64,000 nt of DNA, taken from positions 88,831 to 152,830 of the forward strand of contig JAYPEI010000005.1 of NCBI GenBank assembly GCA_038125665.1, in the 5' to 3' direction. Below the pieces are notes generated by a model, which saw only the letters and a list, made by a program, of their open reading frames with translations, did no database searches and was not told the origin of the DNA. Position numbers and translations under genes: made by a program. Below, one piece after another: positions 1 to 8,090 of this stretch. Each line of letters begins with the position of its first letter. Positions within the stretch are counted from its first letter, which is position 1. Origin of the DNA: CAILUG01 sp038125665 (GTDB lineage: Bacteria > Pseudomonadota > Gammaproteobacteria > Pseudomonadales > Pseudohongiellaceae).

Positions 1-80
1 ATCATATAGACCGTGGTTATGAATGCATTGAAGAAAAATTGCAGTTGCTGGGTGCGCGCATCCGTCGCCTGCCTTCCTGA
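1..80 (+). CDS. murA: UDP-N-acetylglucosamine 1-carboxyvinyltransferase, C-terminal end only
   Basis: Only the last 25 codons lie in the window; the reading phase starts at base 3 and ends with TGA at 78-80. The peptide contains HIDRGYE and ends in GARIRRLPS, the usual C-terminus of MurA, which transfers enolpyruvate to UDP-GlcNAc in the first committed step of peptidoglycan synthesis in the cytoplasm. The next gene is hisG, only 8 bases on, which is the order known from Pseudomonas (murA-hisG-hisD). Identification rests on this short tail plus context. Confidence 0.85.
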   Translation, partial: HIDRGYECIEEKLQLLGARIRRLPS

Positions 81-88
81 GAAATAAG

Positions 89-745
89 ATGACAAGTTCT
101 ACAGATAATCTCGTATTGGCACTTACGAAAGGTCGTATTCTTGATGAGGTGCTCCCATTATTAAAAAAAGTGGGAATTACGCCGGCAGAAGATATGTCTA
201 AAAGTCGTAAGCTGATTTTTGATAGCTCAGTACCAGGTTTGAAGCTGATGTTGATTCGTGGATCAGATGTACCTACTTATGTAGAATTAGGATCTGCAGA
301 TATTGGTATCACTGGCAAAGACACTATTTTGGAATACGGCAGCAAAGGTTTCTATGAGTCGTTGGATCTAGGTTTAGCTCGTTGTCGAATGATGACTGCT
401 GCTTTAAAAGGTACCAATTTAATAAAGCCCCGCCTTCGAGTGGCTAGTAAATTTATCAATATTGCCAAACGTTATTTTGAGAGTCAGGGTCAACAAATAG
501 ATTTAATTAAACTCAATGGAGCACTCGAACTAGCGCCACTGATGGGGCTCGCGGATTGTATTGTCGATATAGTTGATACCGGTAACACGTTAAAAGCAAA
601 CGGACTGGAAACCAGGGATTATATATTTGATATCAGTACTCGCGTGATAGTAAATAAAGCCTCCATGAAGATTAAGCACGATAGAGTACAGCAGCTACTA
701 GATAAGATTTCTAGTTCGTTGCCTTCTCAGAGTAGACAGAGATGA
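89..745 (+). CDS. hisG: ATP phosphoribosyltransferase, short form (HisG-S)
   Basis: Catalyses the first step of histidine synthesis, joining ATP and PRPP. At 218 residues this is the short form, which lacks the C-terminal regulatory domain of the roughly 300-residue long form. Short HisG enzymes are known to need a HisZ partner for activity and feedback control; no hisZ is in this window, so it must lie elsewhere. The N-terminus (LALTKGRILDEVLPLL), the GITGKD segment near residue 75 and the DIVDTGNTLKANGL loop near residue 159 (PRPP site) are typical. It overlaps hisD by four bases, so the two are probably translationally coupled. Confidence 0.96.
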   Translation: MTSSTDNLVLALTKGRILDEVLPLLKKVGITPAEDMSKSRKLIFDSSVPGLKLMLIRGSDVPTYVELGSADIGITGKDTILEYGSKGFYESLDLGLARCRMMTAALKGTNLIKPRLRVASKFINIAKRYFESQGQQIDLIKLNGALELAPLMGLADCIVDIVDTGNTLKANGLETRDYIFDISTRVIVNKASMKIKHDRVQQLLDKISSSLPSQSRQR

Positions 746-2070
746 CTCTACTGGGTTTACAGATTAAGCGGCTGAAGGCCGACTCATTAGATTTTGATGC
801 ACAGCTAAGTCAAGCTTTAGCTTGGGATGGCATTGCTGATAAATCTATAGAAAGTAATGTGCAAGATATCATTAAAAGTGTACGTGAGAAGGGCGATAGT
901 GCTGTCATTCATTTTACACAAAAGTTTGATCATCTTTCTGTGAACTCCATGGCGGAACTCAAGTTGTCGAAAGATTACCTACGACAAGCTTTAAAAAATA
1001 TATCGCCGGTTCAGAAAGATGCTTTAGAACTAGCTGCAAGACGTATCCGTCTGTATCACCAAAGACAATCTCAAGAGTCGTGGATTTATCAAGAATCTGA
1101 TGGCTCGGTGTTCGGTCAAAAAATAACACCAATGGACAGAGTAGGTTTGTATATTCCTGGTGGTAAAGCCAGCTATCCTTCAACTGTGCTAATGGATGCT
1201 ATTCCGGCTCAGGTTGCCGGTGTACCTGAGCTTATAGCAGTACTACCTACACCTAAAGGACAGTGCAATGACCTTGTGCTGGCTGCTTTAGCTATCACCG
1301 GAGTTGATGAGGTCTATACAATAGGTGGAGCTCAAGCAGTGGCTGCTCTGGCCTATGGGACAGAGACTATCAAAGCTGTTGATAAGATTGTAGGGCCAGG
1401 AAATGTCTATGTGGCTGCCGCAAAAAAAGCAGTATATGGCCAAGTTGGTATTGATATGGTTGCAGGCCCCTCTGAAATTCTCGTGATTTGTGACGGCAAA
1501 ACCAATCCGGATTGGATAGCAATGGATTTGTTTTCTCAAGCAGAGCATGATGAGCAAGCCCAATCTATTCTGCTGTGTCCGAACCCTAATTATATTGATG
1601 CAGTTGTTGACAGTATGAACAAGCTTTTACCCGAGATGGAGCGGCGAGATATTATATGCGCTTCTCTGAACTCTCGTGGATTCTTAGTCGATGTGACTTC
1701 ATTAGAACAAGCAGCAGAGATTAGTAATCGTATTGCTCCAGAGCATCTAGAGTTATCTGTTGAGGAGCCTGATAAGGTTTTATCCTTACTTAGACATGCT
1801 GGCGCTATATTCATGGGTCGCCATACATCGGAAGCTTTAGGGGATTACTGCGCTGGACCCTCGCACGTACTACCCACTTCAGGTACAGCTCGTTTCTCGT
1901 CGGCTTTGGGAGTTTATGACTTTCAGAAAAGAACTTCATTGATTAATTGCTCTCCAGCTACGGCAAAAGCTCTCGCTAAGACCACTTCAGTACTAGCTAG
2001 AAGTGAGGGTTTGACAGCACATGCTAGAGCTGCCGAACTGCGCGATCCAAGTTGGCCTGATGGGTTATGA
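742..2070 (+). CDS. hisD: Histidinol dehydrogenase
   Basis: NAD-dependent, zinc-containing enzyme that oxidises histidinol to histidine in the last two steps of the pathway. The 442 residues match the family length. Zinc ligands are visible in QAEH (Gln266, His269) and in GDYC (Asp368), the catalytic Glu-His pair in APEHLEL (Glu334, His335), and the AGPSEILV segment at 241-248. It starts four bases inside hisG. In Pseudomonas hisC follows, but here a short gap and the convergent protease gene follow instead, so hisC is not in this cluster. Confidence 0.97.
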   Translation: MTLLGLQIKRLKADSLDFDAQLSQALAWDGIADKSIESNVQDIIKSVREKGDSAVIHFTQKFDHLSVNSMAELKLSKDYLRQALKNISPVQKDALELAARRIRLYHQRQSQESWIYQESDGSVFGQKITPMDRVGLYIPGGKASYPSTVLMDAIPAQVAGVPELIAVLPTPKGQCNDLVLAALAITGVDEVYTIGGAQAVAALAYGTETIKAVDKIVGPGNVYVAAAKKAVYGQVGIDMVAGPSEILVICDGKTNPDWIAMDLFSQAEHDEQAQSILLCPNPNYIDAVVDSMNKLLPEMERRDIICASLNSRGFLVDVTSLEQAAEISNRIAPEHLELSVEEPDKVLSLLRHAGAIFMGRHTSEALGDYCAGPSHVLPTSGTARFSSALGVYDFQKRTSLINCSPATAKALAKTTSVLARSEGLTAHARAAELRDPSWPDGL

Positions 2071-2137
2071 AAAACAAAATATCGAAGTATTTAATTGGCA
2101 GGCAGATCTAGATGCTCTACTCTGATTAGAATGAACC

Positions 2138-2160
2138 AAGACTTTTCTTATGTCTTTTTT
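2138..2160. terminator. Weak hairpin between convergent hisD and degS/algW
   Basis: AAGAC and GTCTT form a 5-base stem around a 9-base loop, followed by a run of T on the plus strand that reaches the stop codon of the convergent gene. It lies about 70 bases past the hisD stop. The stem is short, so this is a tentative rho-independent terminator for the his genes. Confidence 0.35.
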
Positions 2161-3299
2161 TAGGGGCTAGCTAAGGGAGTAAAGAGTTGAGGCTCTCCTA
2201 TGCCTAAAATGGCAGTCAATTGTAGTTCCTTTCCAGCTCTAAAAATTTCAAGTGTAATGACCTCACCCGGAGAAAGCTCACTGATATTAGCGATAATACT
2301 GCTAGCTTCCTCAATATCACTTGGGTTGTTGAAAATTAGTTTCTTACCATTAATCGCGGTTATGACATCATTGACCTTCATTCCTGCTTTGTCAGCTGCA
2401 GAGTTTTGACTGACTTCATTTATGAGAAAACCCTGTATATCTCTATCAAACAATTGGTAACCTTGTTCGATGGTTATACCTACAGCATTGACTCCGAGAT
2501 AACCGCTAGGTCCAGAGGCTAAGTACTCAGATAGCAAACTCATAGCTTTACTAGCGGGTACAGCAAAACTGATTCCCTCTGAGCCTCCAGAGCCTGACAC
2601 AATTGAGGAATTGATTCCGATAAGCTCTCCTTTGATGTTAATCAGAGCGCCTCCAGAATTACCAGGGTTAATAGCCGCATCTGTTTGTATGACGTAACTA
2701 TCATCGCGACGCCAGAGAGCTGAAATAATACCGAAAGTAACCGATTGTCCAATATTCCTCGGAGTACCAATAGCAAGTGCCACATCGCCTACTTCAAGCA
2801 TGGAATCTTGAGCAGCTTGCAAGAAATGGAGCTTGTCCGCATCGATTTTTAATAGGGCCAAGTCGTTACTTTCATCCAGCATCACTAATCTTGCTGCGTA
2901 AGTACGTTGATCATTCAAAGTAACAACAATATCTTGGTCTATTCTAACTCTTACATCAGGATTAAACATAACATGGTAGCTTGTAATGATGAATCCATCT
3001 TCATTGATGATTACCCCCGATCCAAGAGAGATATTTTCAGTTTGCTCCGCCATTAATCCACGAATAGTAAGGACAGGCCTGGGCACGACTTCACGATTGT
3101 TAATTGAAACAACAGCTGGAACTGCTCGTTTGATAGCAGAGCTAAAGGTTAGTAGATTAGCTTCGGGGGGTTGCTGAGAGGACGTCCAATAGTTTAACAG
3201 TGGCAAAGACACAAAAAGTTGAGGCCAGAACATCAGCGCCAAAGAGAAGGTCCCCCCTGCTAAAGTTGGCCAAAATATGTATCTTGTCAGTTTTTGCAT
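2160..3299 (-). CDS. degS: DegS/AlgW-type periplasmic serine protease with one PDZ domain
   Basis: Membrane-anchored HtrA-family protease, 379 residues. In the family it senses misfolded outer-membrane proteins through the PDZ domain and starts RseA (MucA) cleavage, which releases sigma E. One N-terminal membrane segment (about 10-30) is followed by a trypsin-like domain with triad His109 (TSYHVM), Asp146 (SNDLALL) and Ser215 (GNSGGAL), then a single PDZ domain from about 265 to 370. One PDZ and an anchor fit DegS/AlgW rather than DegP. The position next to hisD and near cysD/cysNC matches AlgW in Pseudomonas. The rse/muc genes are not in the window. Confidence 0.93.
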   Translation of the reverse strand: MQKLTRYIFWPTLAGGTFSLALMFWPQLFVSLPLLNYWTSSQQPPEANLLTFSSAIKRAVPAVVSINNREVVPRPVLTIRGLMAEQTENISLGSGVIINEDGFIITSYHVMFNPDVRVRIDQDIVVTLNDQRTYAARLVMLDESNDLALLKIDADKLHFLQAAQDSMLEVGDVALAIGTPRNIGQSVTFGIISALWRRDDSYVIQTDAAINPGNSGGALINIKGELIGINSSIVSGSGGSEGISFAVPASKAMSLLSEYLASGPSGYLGVNAVGITIEQGYQLFDRDIQGFLINEVSQNSAADKAGMKVNDVITAINGKKLIFNNPSDIEEASSIIANISELSPGEVITLEIFRAGKELQLTAILGIGEPQLFTPLASP

Positions 3300-3366
3300 G
3301 GATCGCTTCTTTATGTGAGTTCAGTAATAACGGATAATAGCCTTTCCAATATGTGAGTTTCCAGTA

Positions 3367-3717
3367 ATGAGTAATTCCAGATCAGTATATTCCACAGATA
3401 AAGGACGACTTTGCTACGATTGTGGCGAATCTAATTCAAAATGTCGATGCAAGATAATGTATCTAGTACCTAGTGGTGACGGTATCATTCGAATAAGCAG
3501 AGAGAAAAAGGGACGTAAAGGTAAAGGTGTTACTTTGCTCACAGGTTTCCTTTTACCTGAGCCGGAGCTCAAAAATCTTGCAACCAAGCTAAAGCAGATT
3601 TGCGGAACAGGCGGAACGATTAAAAGTGGAGTGATTGAAATTCAAGGAGATCAGCGTGAAAAATTACAATCCTATCTTCAACAACAAGGCTATAAGATAA
3701 AGTTGGCAGGGGGGTGA
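3367..3717 (+). CDS. SUI1/YciH-family translation initiation factor
   Basis: A 116-residue relative of eukaryotic eIF1 and E. coli YciH. The N-terminus carries a cysteine cluster, Cys16-x2-Cys19 then Cys26-x-Cys28, as in bacterial YciH, and the C-terminal SUI1 domain (about 40-116) holds GRKGKGVTLLTG and the GTGGTIKSGVIEIQGD strand-turn region. YciH-type proteins are thought to help discriminate correct start codons on the 30S subunit, but their role in bacteria is not firmly settled. It is divergent from the protease gene with a 67-base shared upstream region. Confidence 0.88.
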   Translation: MSNSRSVYSTDKGRLCYDCGESNSKCRCKIMYLVPSGDGIIRISREKKGRKGKGVTLLTGFLLPEPELKNLATKLKQICGTGGTIKSGVIEIQGDQREKLQSYLQQQGYKIKLAGG

Positions 3718-3783
3718 GCTTTTTTTAAGGACTTAGGCTTTCCAAATACTCTGGGGTTTATCAACTAAATAGGAGTGGATATT

Positions 3784-4062
3784 GTGAACAACATTGAAAT
3801 TGAAGCAGCGGTATTTAGGCGATTGCTTGAGCACCTAGACAATCATAAAGAGGTTCAAAACATCGATTTAATGAATCTGGCCAGCTTTTGTCGAAACTGC
3901 TTATCAAAATGGTATGTGGCGGCAGCTGAGGAACGAGGTGAAAGTGTTTCTTATGAAAAGGCGCGCGAACTTGTTTATGGAATGCCTTATGATAAATGGA
4001 AGGGACTTTATCAGACGCCTGCCGGTCAAGAGCAGCAAGAAGCATTCAATCGTCGAGGATAA
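3784..4062 (+). CDS. DUF1244 family protein
   Basis: Small conserved protein of about 92 residues, function unknown. The pattern CRNCLSKWY (here within FCRNCLSKW) followed by a Tyr-Glu-x-Ala-Arg-Glu helix and GMPYDKWK is the hallmark of DUF1244, which is common in proteobacteria. The GTG at 3784 is preferred over the in-frame GTG at 3775 because AGGAG (3771-3775) is 8 bases upstream of the former and overlaps the latter. Its stop codon directly abuts the stop of the convergent YCII gene. Confidence 0.85.
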   Translation: MNNIEIEAAVFRRLLEHLDNHKEVQNIDLMNLASFCRNCLSKWYVAAAEERGESVSYEKARELVYGMPYDKWKGLYQTPAGQEQQEAFNRRG

Positions 4063-4347
4063 TTACACAAGACGGCATCTAAAAATAGTGAAGGTTTCCC
4101 AGACTTGACCTTCAACATAAGGGTCACTTTGGAGAGTAGCCTCTAACGTTTCTCTGTCTGGGAAATCTACATGCATAGTAGAGCCGATCATCCTTTCACC
4201 GCTATCGTCTAACAGTGCGCCACCACTGATCATTTGTCCATTTGCCACTAATTTTTTTATGCCCCTTAAGTGAGCCTCTCTGTTTGCTAACCGACGTTGC
4301 AGTGCGCCAGAGTCTTGATAATCTAGTGCTGTCACCATGAATTGCAT
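4063..4347 (-). CDS. YCII-related (YciI-like) protein
   Basis: About 94 residues of the YCII fold, a dimeric ferredoxin-like domain. It shows the usual layout: a strand MQFMVTALDY, an R-x-x-HL segment (NREAHLRGIKKL), a glycine-rich turn GQMISGGALLD, and a final DPYVEGQVWETF helix-strand. The ATG at 4347 is chosen because AAGGAG lies 7 bases upstream; an in-frame longer form adds 19 atypical residues. YciI-like proteins are often small hydrolases or dehalogenase-like domains, but the substrate here is unknown. Confidence 0.82.
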   Translation of the reverse strand: MQFMVTALDYQDSGALQRRLANREAHLRGIKKLVANGQMISGGALLDDSGERMIGSTMHVDFPDRETLEATLQSDPYVEGQVWETFTIFRCRLV

Positions 4348-4554
4348 AAATGTTCTCCTTACTTGTGAGAGGCCCCTCTTAGGGCTCTTGGAGGTTTCGC
4401 CCAAGTCAAACCAAATGTATTGATTTCAATAATGAATTTATTATTCTGTTATCTTTGAATACTCGAAACGTGAATGGTTTCAGTTTAGAGGTAAGTCCTA
4501 GCTTAGTTCAACTTAAAATTGTGTATACATTTAAAGGTATTTGGCTATGTTACC

Positions 4555-6000
4555 TTAGGCTTCACTAATAAATTTAGTCACTAGACAAGCCTCTAATCCT
4601 TCTATTCCTTCTTCATGTCCGTGGCCACTCTCTTTGACTCCACCAAAAGGGGATTCAGGGACAGATATTTGGAAAGTGTTGATACCAATCATGCCCGCTT
4701 CTAGTTTTTCTCCTAATAATTTGACGCGCTTAGCTGAATTAGTGAAGGCAAAGGCGGCCAGTCCGTAGGGCAGCCGATTAGCTAAGTGAATGACCTCATC
4801 AAACTCAGAAAAAGGGTTAATAAGTGCAACTGGCCCAAATGGTTCCTCATTCATGATGCGTGCCGTTATTGGTACTTCTGCAAGCACAGTCGGCTCATAA
4901 AAAGAGCCAGCAGCATTTATTTTTTTACCACCTGTCATTAGTTTTGCTCCCCTGGCCAAGGCTTCTTCGATAAGCGCATGAACAGAATTAACTCGACGTT
5001 GATGAATAAGAGGACCCATATGGTTACTCTCATCTAGAGGGTCACCTACTTTCATGGCTTTCACGCGCTTTGTGAAGCTCTCAACAAACTTATCGTAAAG
5101 ACTAATATGGACATAGTAACGGGTGGGTGAAACGCAAACTTGTCCACCATTACGATATTTGGCAGTGACTGCGATATCTATAATCTGTTCAAGATCTACA
5201 TCATCGAAAATGAGAACAGGAGCATGTCCACCTAACTCCATTGTTGTGCGAATCATTTTCTCCGCACAGATCTTAGTCAATTCTTTTCCAATTGGAACAG
5301 AGCCTGTGAAGCTTAATTTACGAATGACGCCTGAGCGCAAAATATATGGGCAAATTTCTTCTGGAACCCCAAAGACAATATTAATGACACCATCAGGAAC
5401 CCCTGCCTCTTGTAGTGCCTTAGCTTGCAGTAAGGCAGATGCTGGTGTGTCTTCTGCAGGTTTTAACAAACAGGAGCAACCCGCTCCAAGTGCAGCACCC
5501 ATTTTTCGAGCAGGGTTTCCCTGAGGAAAGTTCCATGGAGCAAAGCCTGCAACTGGACCAATCGGTTGTTTAACAACCAGCATACGAGTACCTGATTGGC
5601 GTTGCGGCAATACGCGACCATAAGCGCGTCTACCTTCTTCAGCATACCATTCGAAGATTTCTATGGACATATGTAGTTCAATTTTGCATTGCGCAAGAGG
5701 CTTACCCGATTCTAGAGCGGCTACAGTAGTAATCTGCTCAGCATTAGCATTTAGTAATTCTGCAGCCTTACGCATAATGATACTTCGCTTTTCTGGGAGA
5801 TACTCCGACCAGACTTTGAAGCCCTTCTCAGTGGCAGTGAGTGCACGATCAAGGTCTTCTTGTGTAGCATGTGGTAGTTGTCCAAGCACTTCCCCAGTTG
5901 CTGGATTGATGACCGGCTCTGTTTTGCGGTCTCCAGCAGAAATCCATTGGCCTGCTATGAAAAGTTGAAGTTCGGGATAAATAGGATTTGCTTGCTTCAA
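4555..6000 (-). CDS. NAD(P)-dependent aldehyde dehydrogenase, succinate-semialdehyde dehydrogenase type
   Basis: Oxidises an aldehyde to its acid; the family members closest by eye are GabD-type succinate-semialdehyde dehydrogenases. Numbered from the TTG at 6021, it has the cofactor segment APWNFPQGNP (161-170), catalytic Glu262 in ELGGH and nucleophile Cys296 in GGQVCVSPTR. Two TTG starts are possible. The one at 6000 is favoured because GGAG lies 6 bases upstream; the one at 6021 has no ribosome binding site. It is divergent from the LigW-like decarboxylase and shares a 177-base promoter region with it, which suggests co-regulation. The substrate could be another semialdehyde from aromatic ring cleavage. 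Confidence 0.88.
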   Translation of the reverse strand: MKQANPIYPELQLFIAGQWISAGDRKTEPVINPATGEVLGQLPHATQEDLDRALTATEKGFKVWSEYLPEKRSIIMRKAAELLNANAEQITTVAALESGKPLAQCKIELHMSIEIFEWYAEEGRRAYGRVLPQRQSGTRMLVVKQPIGPVAGFAPWNFPQGNPARKMGAALGAGCSCLLKPAEDTPASALLQAKALQEAGVPDGVINIVFGVPEEICPYILRSGVIRKLSFTGSVPIGKELTKICAEKMIRTTMELGGHAPVLIFDDVDLEQIIDIAVTAKYRNGGQVCVSPTRYYVHISLYDKFVESFTKRVKAMKVGDPLDESNHMGPLIHQRRVNSVHALIEEALARGAKLMTGGKKINAAGSFYEPTVLAEVPITARIMNEEPFGPVALINPFSEFDEVIHLANRLPYGLAAFAFTNSAKRVKLLGEKLEAGMIGINTFQISVPESPFGGVKESGHGHEEGIEGLEACLVTKFISEA

Positions 6001-6110
6001 GAAACACTCCAGATTACTCAAATTGATTGAATGCTAGAGTGTAATGATGGCGCAAAATTTGAAGACTTTAAAGAAATAAAGATTGAGAATCATGAATAAT
6101 GTTGATTTAC

Positions 6111-6116
6111 TATAAT
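6111..6116 (+). promoter_or_regulatory. TATAAT -10 box upstream of the decarboxylase gene
   Basis: A perfect TATAAT lies 61 bases upstream of the ATG at 6178, in an AT-rich stretch between the two divergent genes. No good -35 box stands at the expected distance, so expression may need an activator. The 9-mer TGGCGCAAA occurs on one side (6049-6057), GGCGCC sits near 6137, and TGGCGCAAA recurs just after the gene near 7249; whether these are binding sites is unknown. Confidence 0.35.
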
Positions 6117-6177
6117 AAATAAACATAGGTGAGTTTGGCGCCTTAAAAAATTATAAATATTTTTACTGAGGACAATA

Positions 6178-7230
6178 ATGTCAGTTCTTGAAATCAATCC
6201 AAATCCACCCTATAAGCGCATTGCAACTGAAGAGGCATTCTGCACGCCAGAGATCCTAGCTCTCTATAAAGGATATTTTTCTGATCGTACTATTAATGAT
6301 CCAGGATTTGACTCATTATGGGGTTTTTATTCTTCATCAATGGCTCCCCGCCCCCTCTTTATTCGTGAAAGATTGGTAGATCTGGACGATTATCGAATAG
6401 CCGATATGGATGCTGCGGGTATAGATCATTCGATTCTTTCTTTGACCTCACCAGGTGTGCAGGTGTTTGAAAAAAATCTTGCCATTCGTTTAGCGGCCGA
6501 AAGCAATGATATCCTTCATGCAGCAGTCCAAAGATTTTCTTCTCGCTATACAGGATTAGCTGCTATTGCCCCTCATGCACCAGAGGCCGCTGCCGCCGAG
6601 CTAGAACGTTGCAAACCTTATAACTTCAAAGGCATTATCATCAATTCACACACCATGGGTGAGTATCTGTCTGATACAAAATTTTGGCCGATTTTCGAAG
6701 CTGCTGAGGCTTTGGATATGCCTATTTACTTACACCCCAATACGCCACCAAAAAATATGATCCAGCCAATGCTTGAGGCTGGTTTAGATGGAGCAATTTT
6801 TGGGTTTGGTGTAGAAACTGGGATGCATTTGCTGCGAATCATTACTGCAGGTGTCTTTGACCGTTTTCCAAAATTACAAATTATTGTTGGGCATATGGGT
6901 GAAGCCCTACCTTATTGGATGTACAGACTAGACTATATGCACAAAGCCGGTGTTAAAGCTGGTCGTTATCAATGTATGCAGCCCTTGCATAAGAAAGTCA
7001 GTGATTATTTAAGAGAAAATGTTTATATAACAAATAGTGGTATGGCTTGGGAGCCTGCAATTAAATTTGCTCAGCAGGTGCTAGGTGTTGATCGCATCAT
7101 GTATGCCATGGATTATCCTTATCAATATGCTCCGGAGGAGGTGGCCATTCTTGATCATATGGATATGGATGCTGAAGCAAAATATATGTTTTACCAAGGA
7201 GTAGCAGAAAAGGTCTTCAAACTGCGCTGA
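6178..7230 (+). CDS. ligW: Metal-dependent aromatic decarboxylase, LigW-like (5-carboxyvanillate decarboxylase family)
   Basis: A 350-residue member of the amidohydrolase-2 (ACMSD) superfamily. From memory, long stretches match Sphingobium/Sphingomonas LigW, which removes the 5-carboxyl group of 5-carboxyvanillate to give vanillate in breakdown of the lignin biphenyl 5,5'-dehydrodivanillate. Visible are the N-terminal RIATEEAF (Glu18/Glu19), His186 in YLHPNTPP, His239 in VGHMGEALPYW and Asp312 in YAMDYPYQY, which are the expected Mn2+ ligands and active-site residues, and the block GAIFGFGVETGMHLLR. Related enzymes decarboxylate 2,3-dihydroxybenzoate or gamma-resorcylate, so the exact substrate is inferred. 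Confidence 0.85.
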   Translation: MSVLEINPNPPYKRIATEEAFCTPEILALYKGYFSDRTINDPGFDSLWGFYSSSMAPRPLFIRERLVDLDDYRIADMDAAGIDHSILSLTSPGVQVFEKNLAIRLAAESNDILHAAVQRFSSRYTGLAAIAPHAPEAAAAELERCKPYNFKGIIINSHTMGEYLSDTKFWPIFEAAEALDMPIYLHPNTPPKNMIQPMLEAGLDGAIFGFGVETGMHLLRIITAGVFDRFPKLQIIVGHMGEALPYWMYRLDYMHKAGVKAGRYQCMQPLHKKVSDYLRENVYITNSGMAWEPAIKFAQQVLGVDRIMYAMDYPYQYAPEEVAILDHMDMDAEAKYMFYQGVAEKVFKLR

Positions 7231-8010
7231 TATTTCTCTTAATCCAAATATGGCGCAAAGAGTTATTATTAAGTTAACTTTATATTTGACTATTTTTGCT
7301 GACATTTTAGTTTTTCTAATAATGGGTAAATAAGTTCTTGCCTTGGGAAATGCGAGAGTGTTTTTCAAAATTACTAAAAGCTTCAGAAGCTCAAAGTGGT
7401 TTTCTCATTGTAAGAGTTGTTTCGCCTAACTCTTTGGTGTGACGTCATATGCTGTGAACATATGGTATGTAAAAAGTCCACCAACGAACCTAAGTCTAAA
7501 GTACATTTCTTAAAAACTTGGAGCAATCAGAGCTTGGCTTTATGATGGGTTAAGCTTCTTGAGGTGATACGTAGTAATAAATGGGGATTTGGTTACTTCC
7601 GGTGTTTAACGGGCTGGAGAAATACAGCTATTTAAGCTGAGAGTTGAGTTTTTGCAAAATTCACCCAAAGTCACTACAGAAGTTCGATATGCATTCACTA
7701 TCCTCATCAGTTGACTTGCGGTGAGTTATCGACATTTCAGTCTGAAGTGAACCTAGAGTTTCTGCAGGTCGCTGATGAGTCTTATAGACTTATAATAAGT
7801 ACATGAATTAAAGACTTGAAAAATAATCTACTAATTTATATTTATTGGCCTCTATCTATAAAAATTTGAATAGTCTCACATTCGATTTCTGAAAATATCT
7901 TTACGGGTGTGTAGTGAAACACTGTAAGTCCGAATAGTAAAATCTTGGTCGTACTGAGTAGTATCGTCAGATTTGAATTCTTACAAGCTAAATCCGCAAG
8001 AATTTTAACT
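7231..8010. other. 780-base gap without an intact gene
   Basis: Both strands are dense in stop codons. Two short plus-strand frames look protein-like: 7581-7640, which contains NGLEKYSYL and resembles the NGLEPYAYL tail of IS66 transposases, and 7648-7806 (listed separately). An inverted repeat CATATG-7-CATATG lies near 7447-7465. The gap ends in the strong hairpin at 8012-8042. I read it as decayed mobile or accessory DNA, with low certainty. Confidence 0.4.
7648..7806 (+). pseudogene. Start-less 52-codon fragment resembling small transposon-linked proteins
   Basis: Open from 7648 to TGA at 7804-7806 with no ATG. The centre reads IHYPHQLTCGELSTFQ and the end reads FLQVADESYRLIIST. This recalls the small proteins (HPFHPLxGxE near the start, a 'LPDGSxRLIPxW' strand near the end) that accompany some transposon recombinases. 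The match is a pattern seen by eye and may be chance. No intact transposase or clear terminal repeats are present. Confidence 0.25.
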
Positions 8011-8011
8011 A

Positions 8012-8042
8012 AAAAAAGGCCCTGTAAAAAAGGGCCTTTTTT
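8012..8042. terminator. Strong bidirectional rho-independent terminator
   Basis: A 12-base perfect stem (AAAAAAGGCCCT / AGGGCCTTTTTT) encloses a 7-base loop. It has A and T flanks, so it can act on both strands. It lies 49 bases past the stop of the minus-strand aldehyde dehydrogenase and probably ends that operon. A second 8-base hairpin, CCTCAGAT/ATCTGAGG at 8053-8076, stands between it and the stop codon. Confidence 0.85.
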
Positions 8043-8090
8043 GATCTTTACTCCTCAGATTTTTGTGTATCTGAGGATAAACAGGGTATA

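Noticed and set aside
5123..5524. A 133-codon plus-strand frame inside the aldehyde dehydrogenase gene
   Set aside because: Antisense shadow of a well-matched minus-strand gene; no family features or ribosome binding site.
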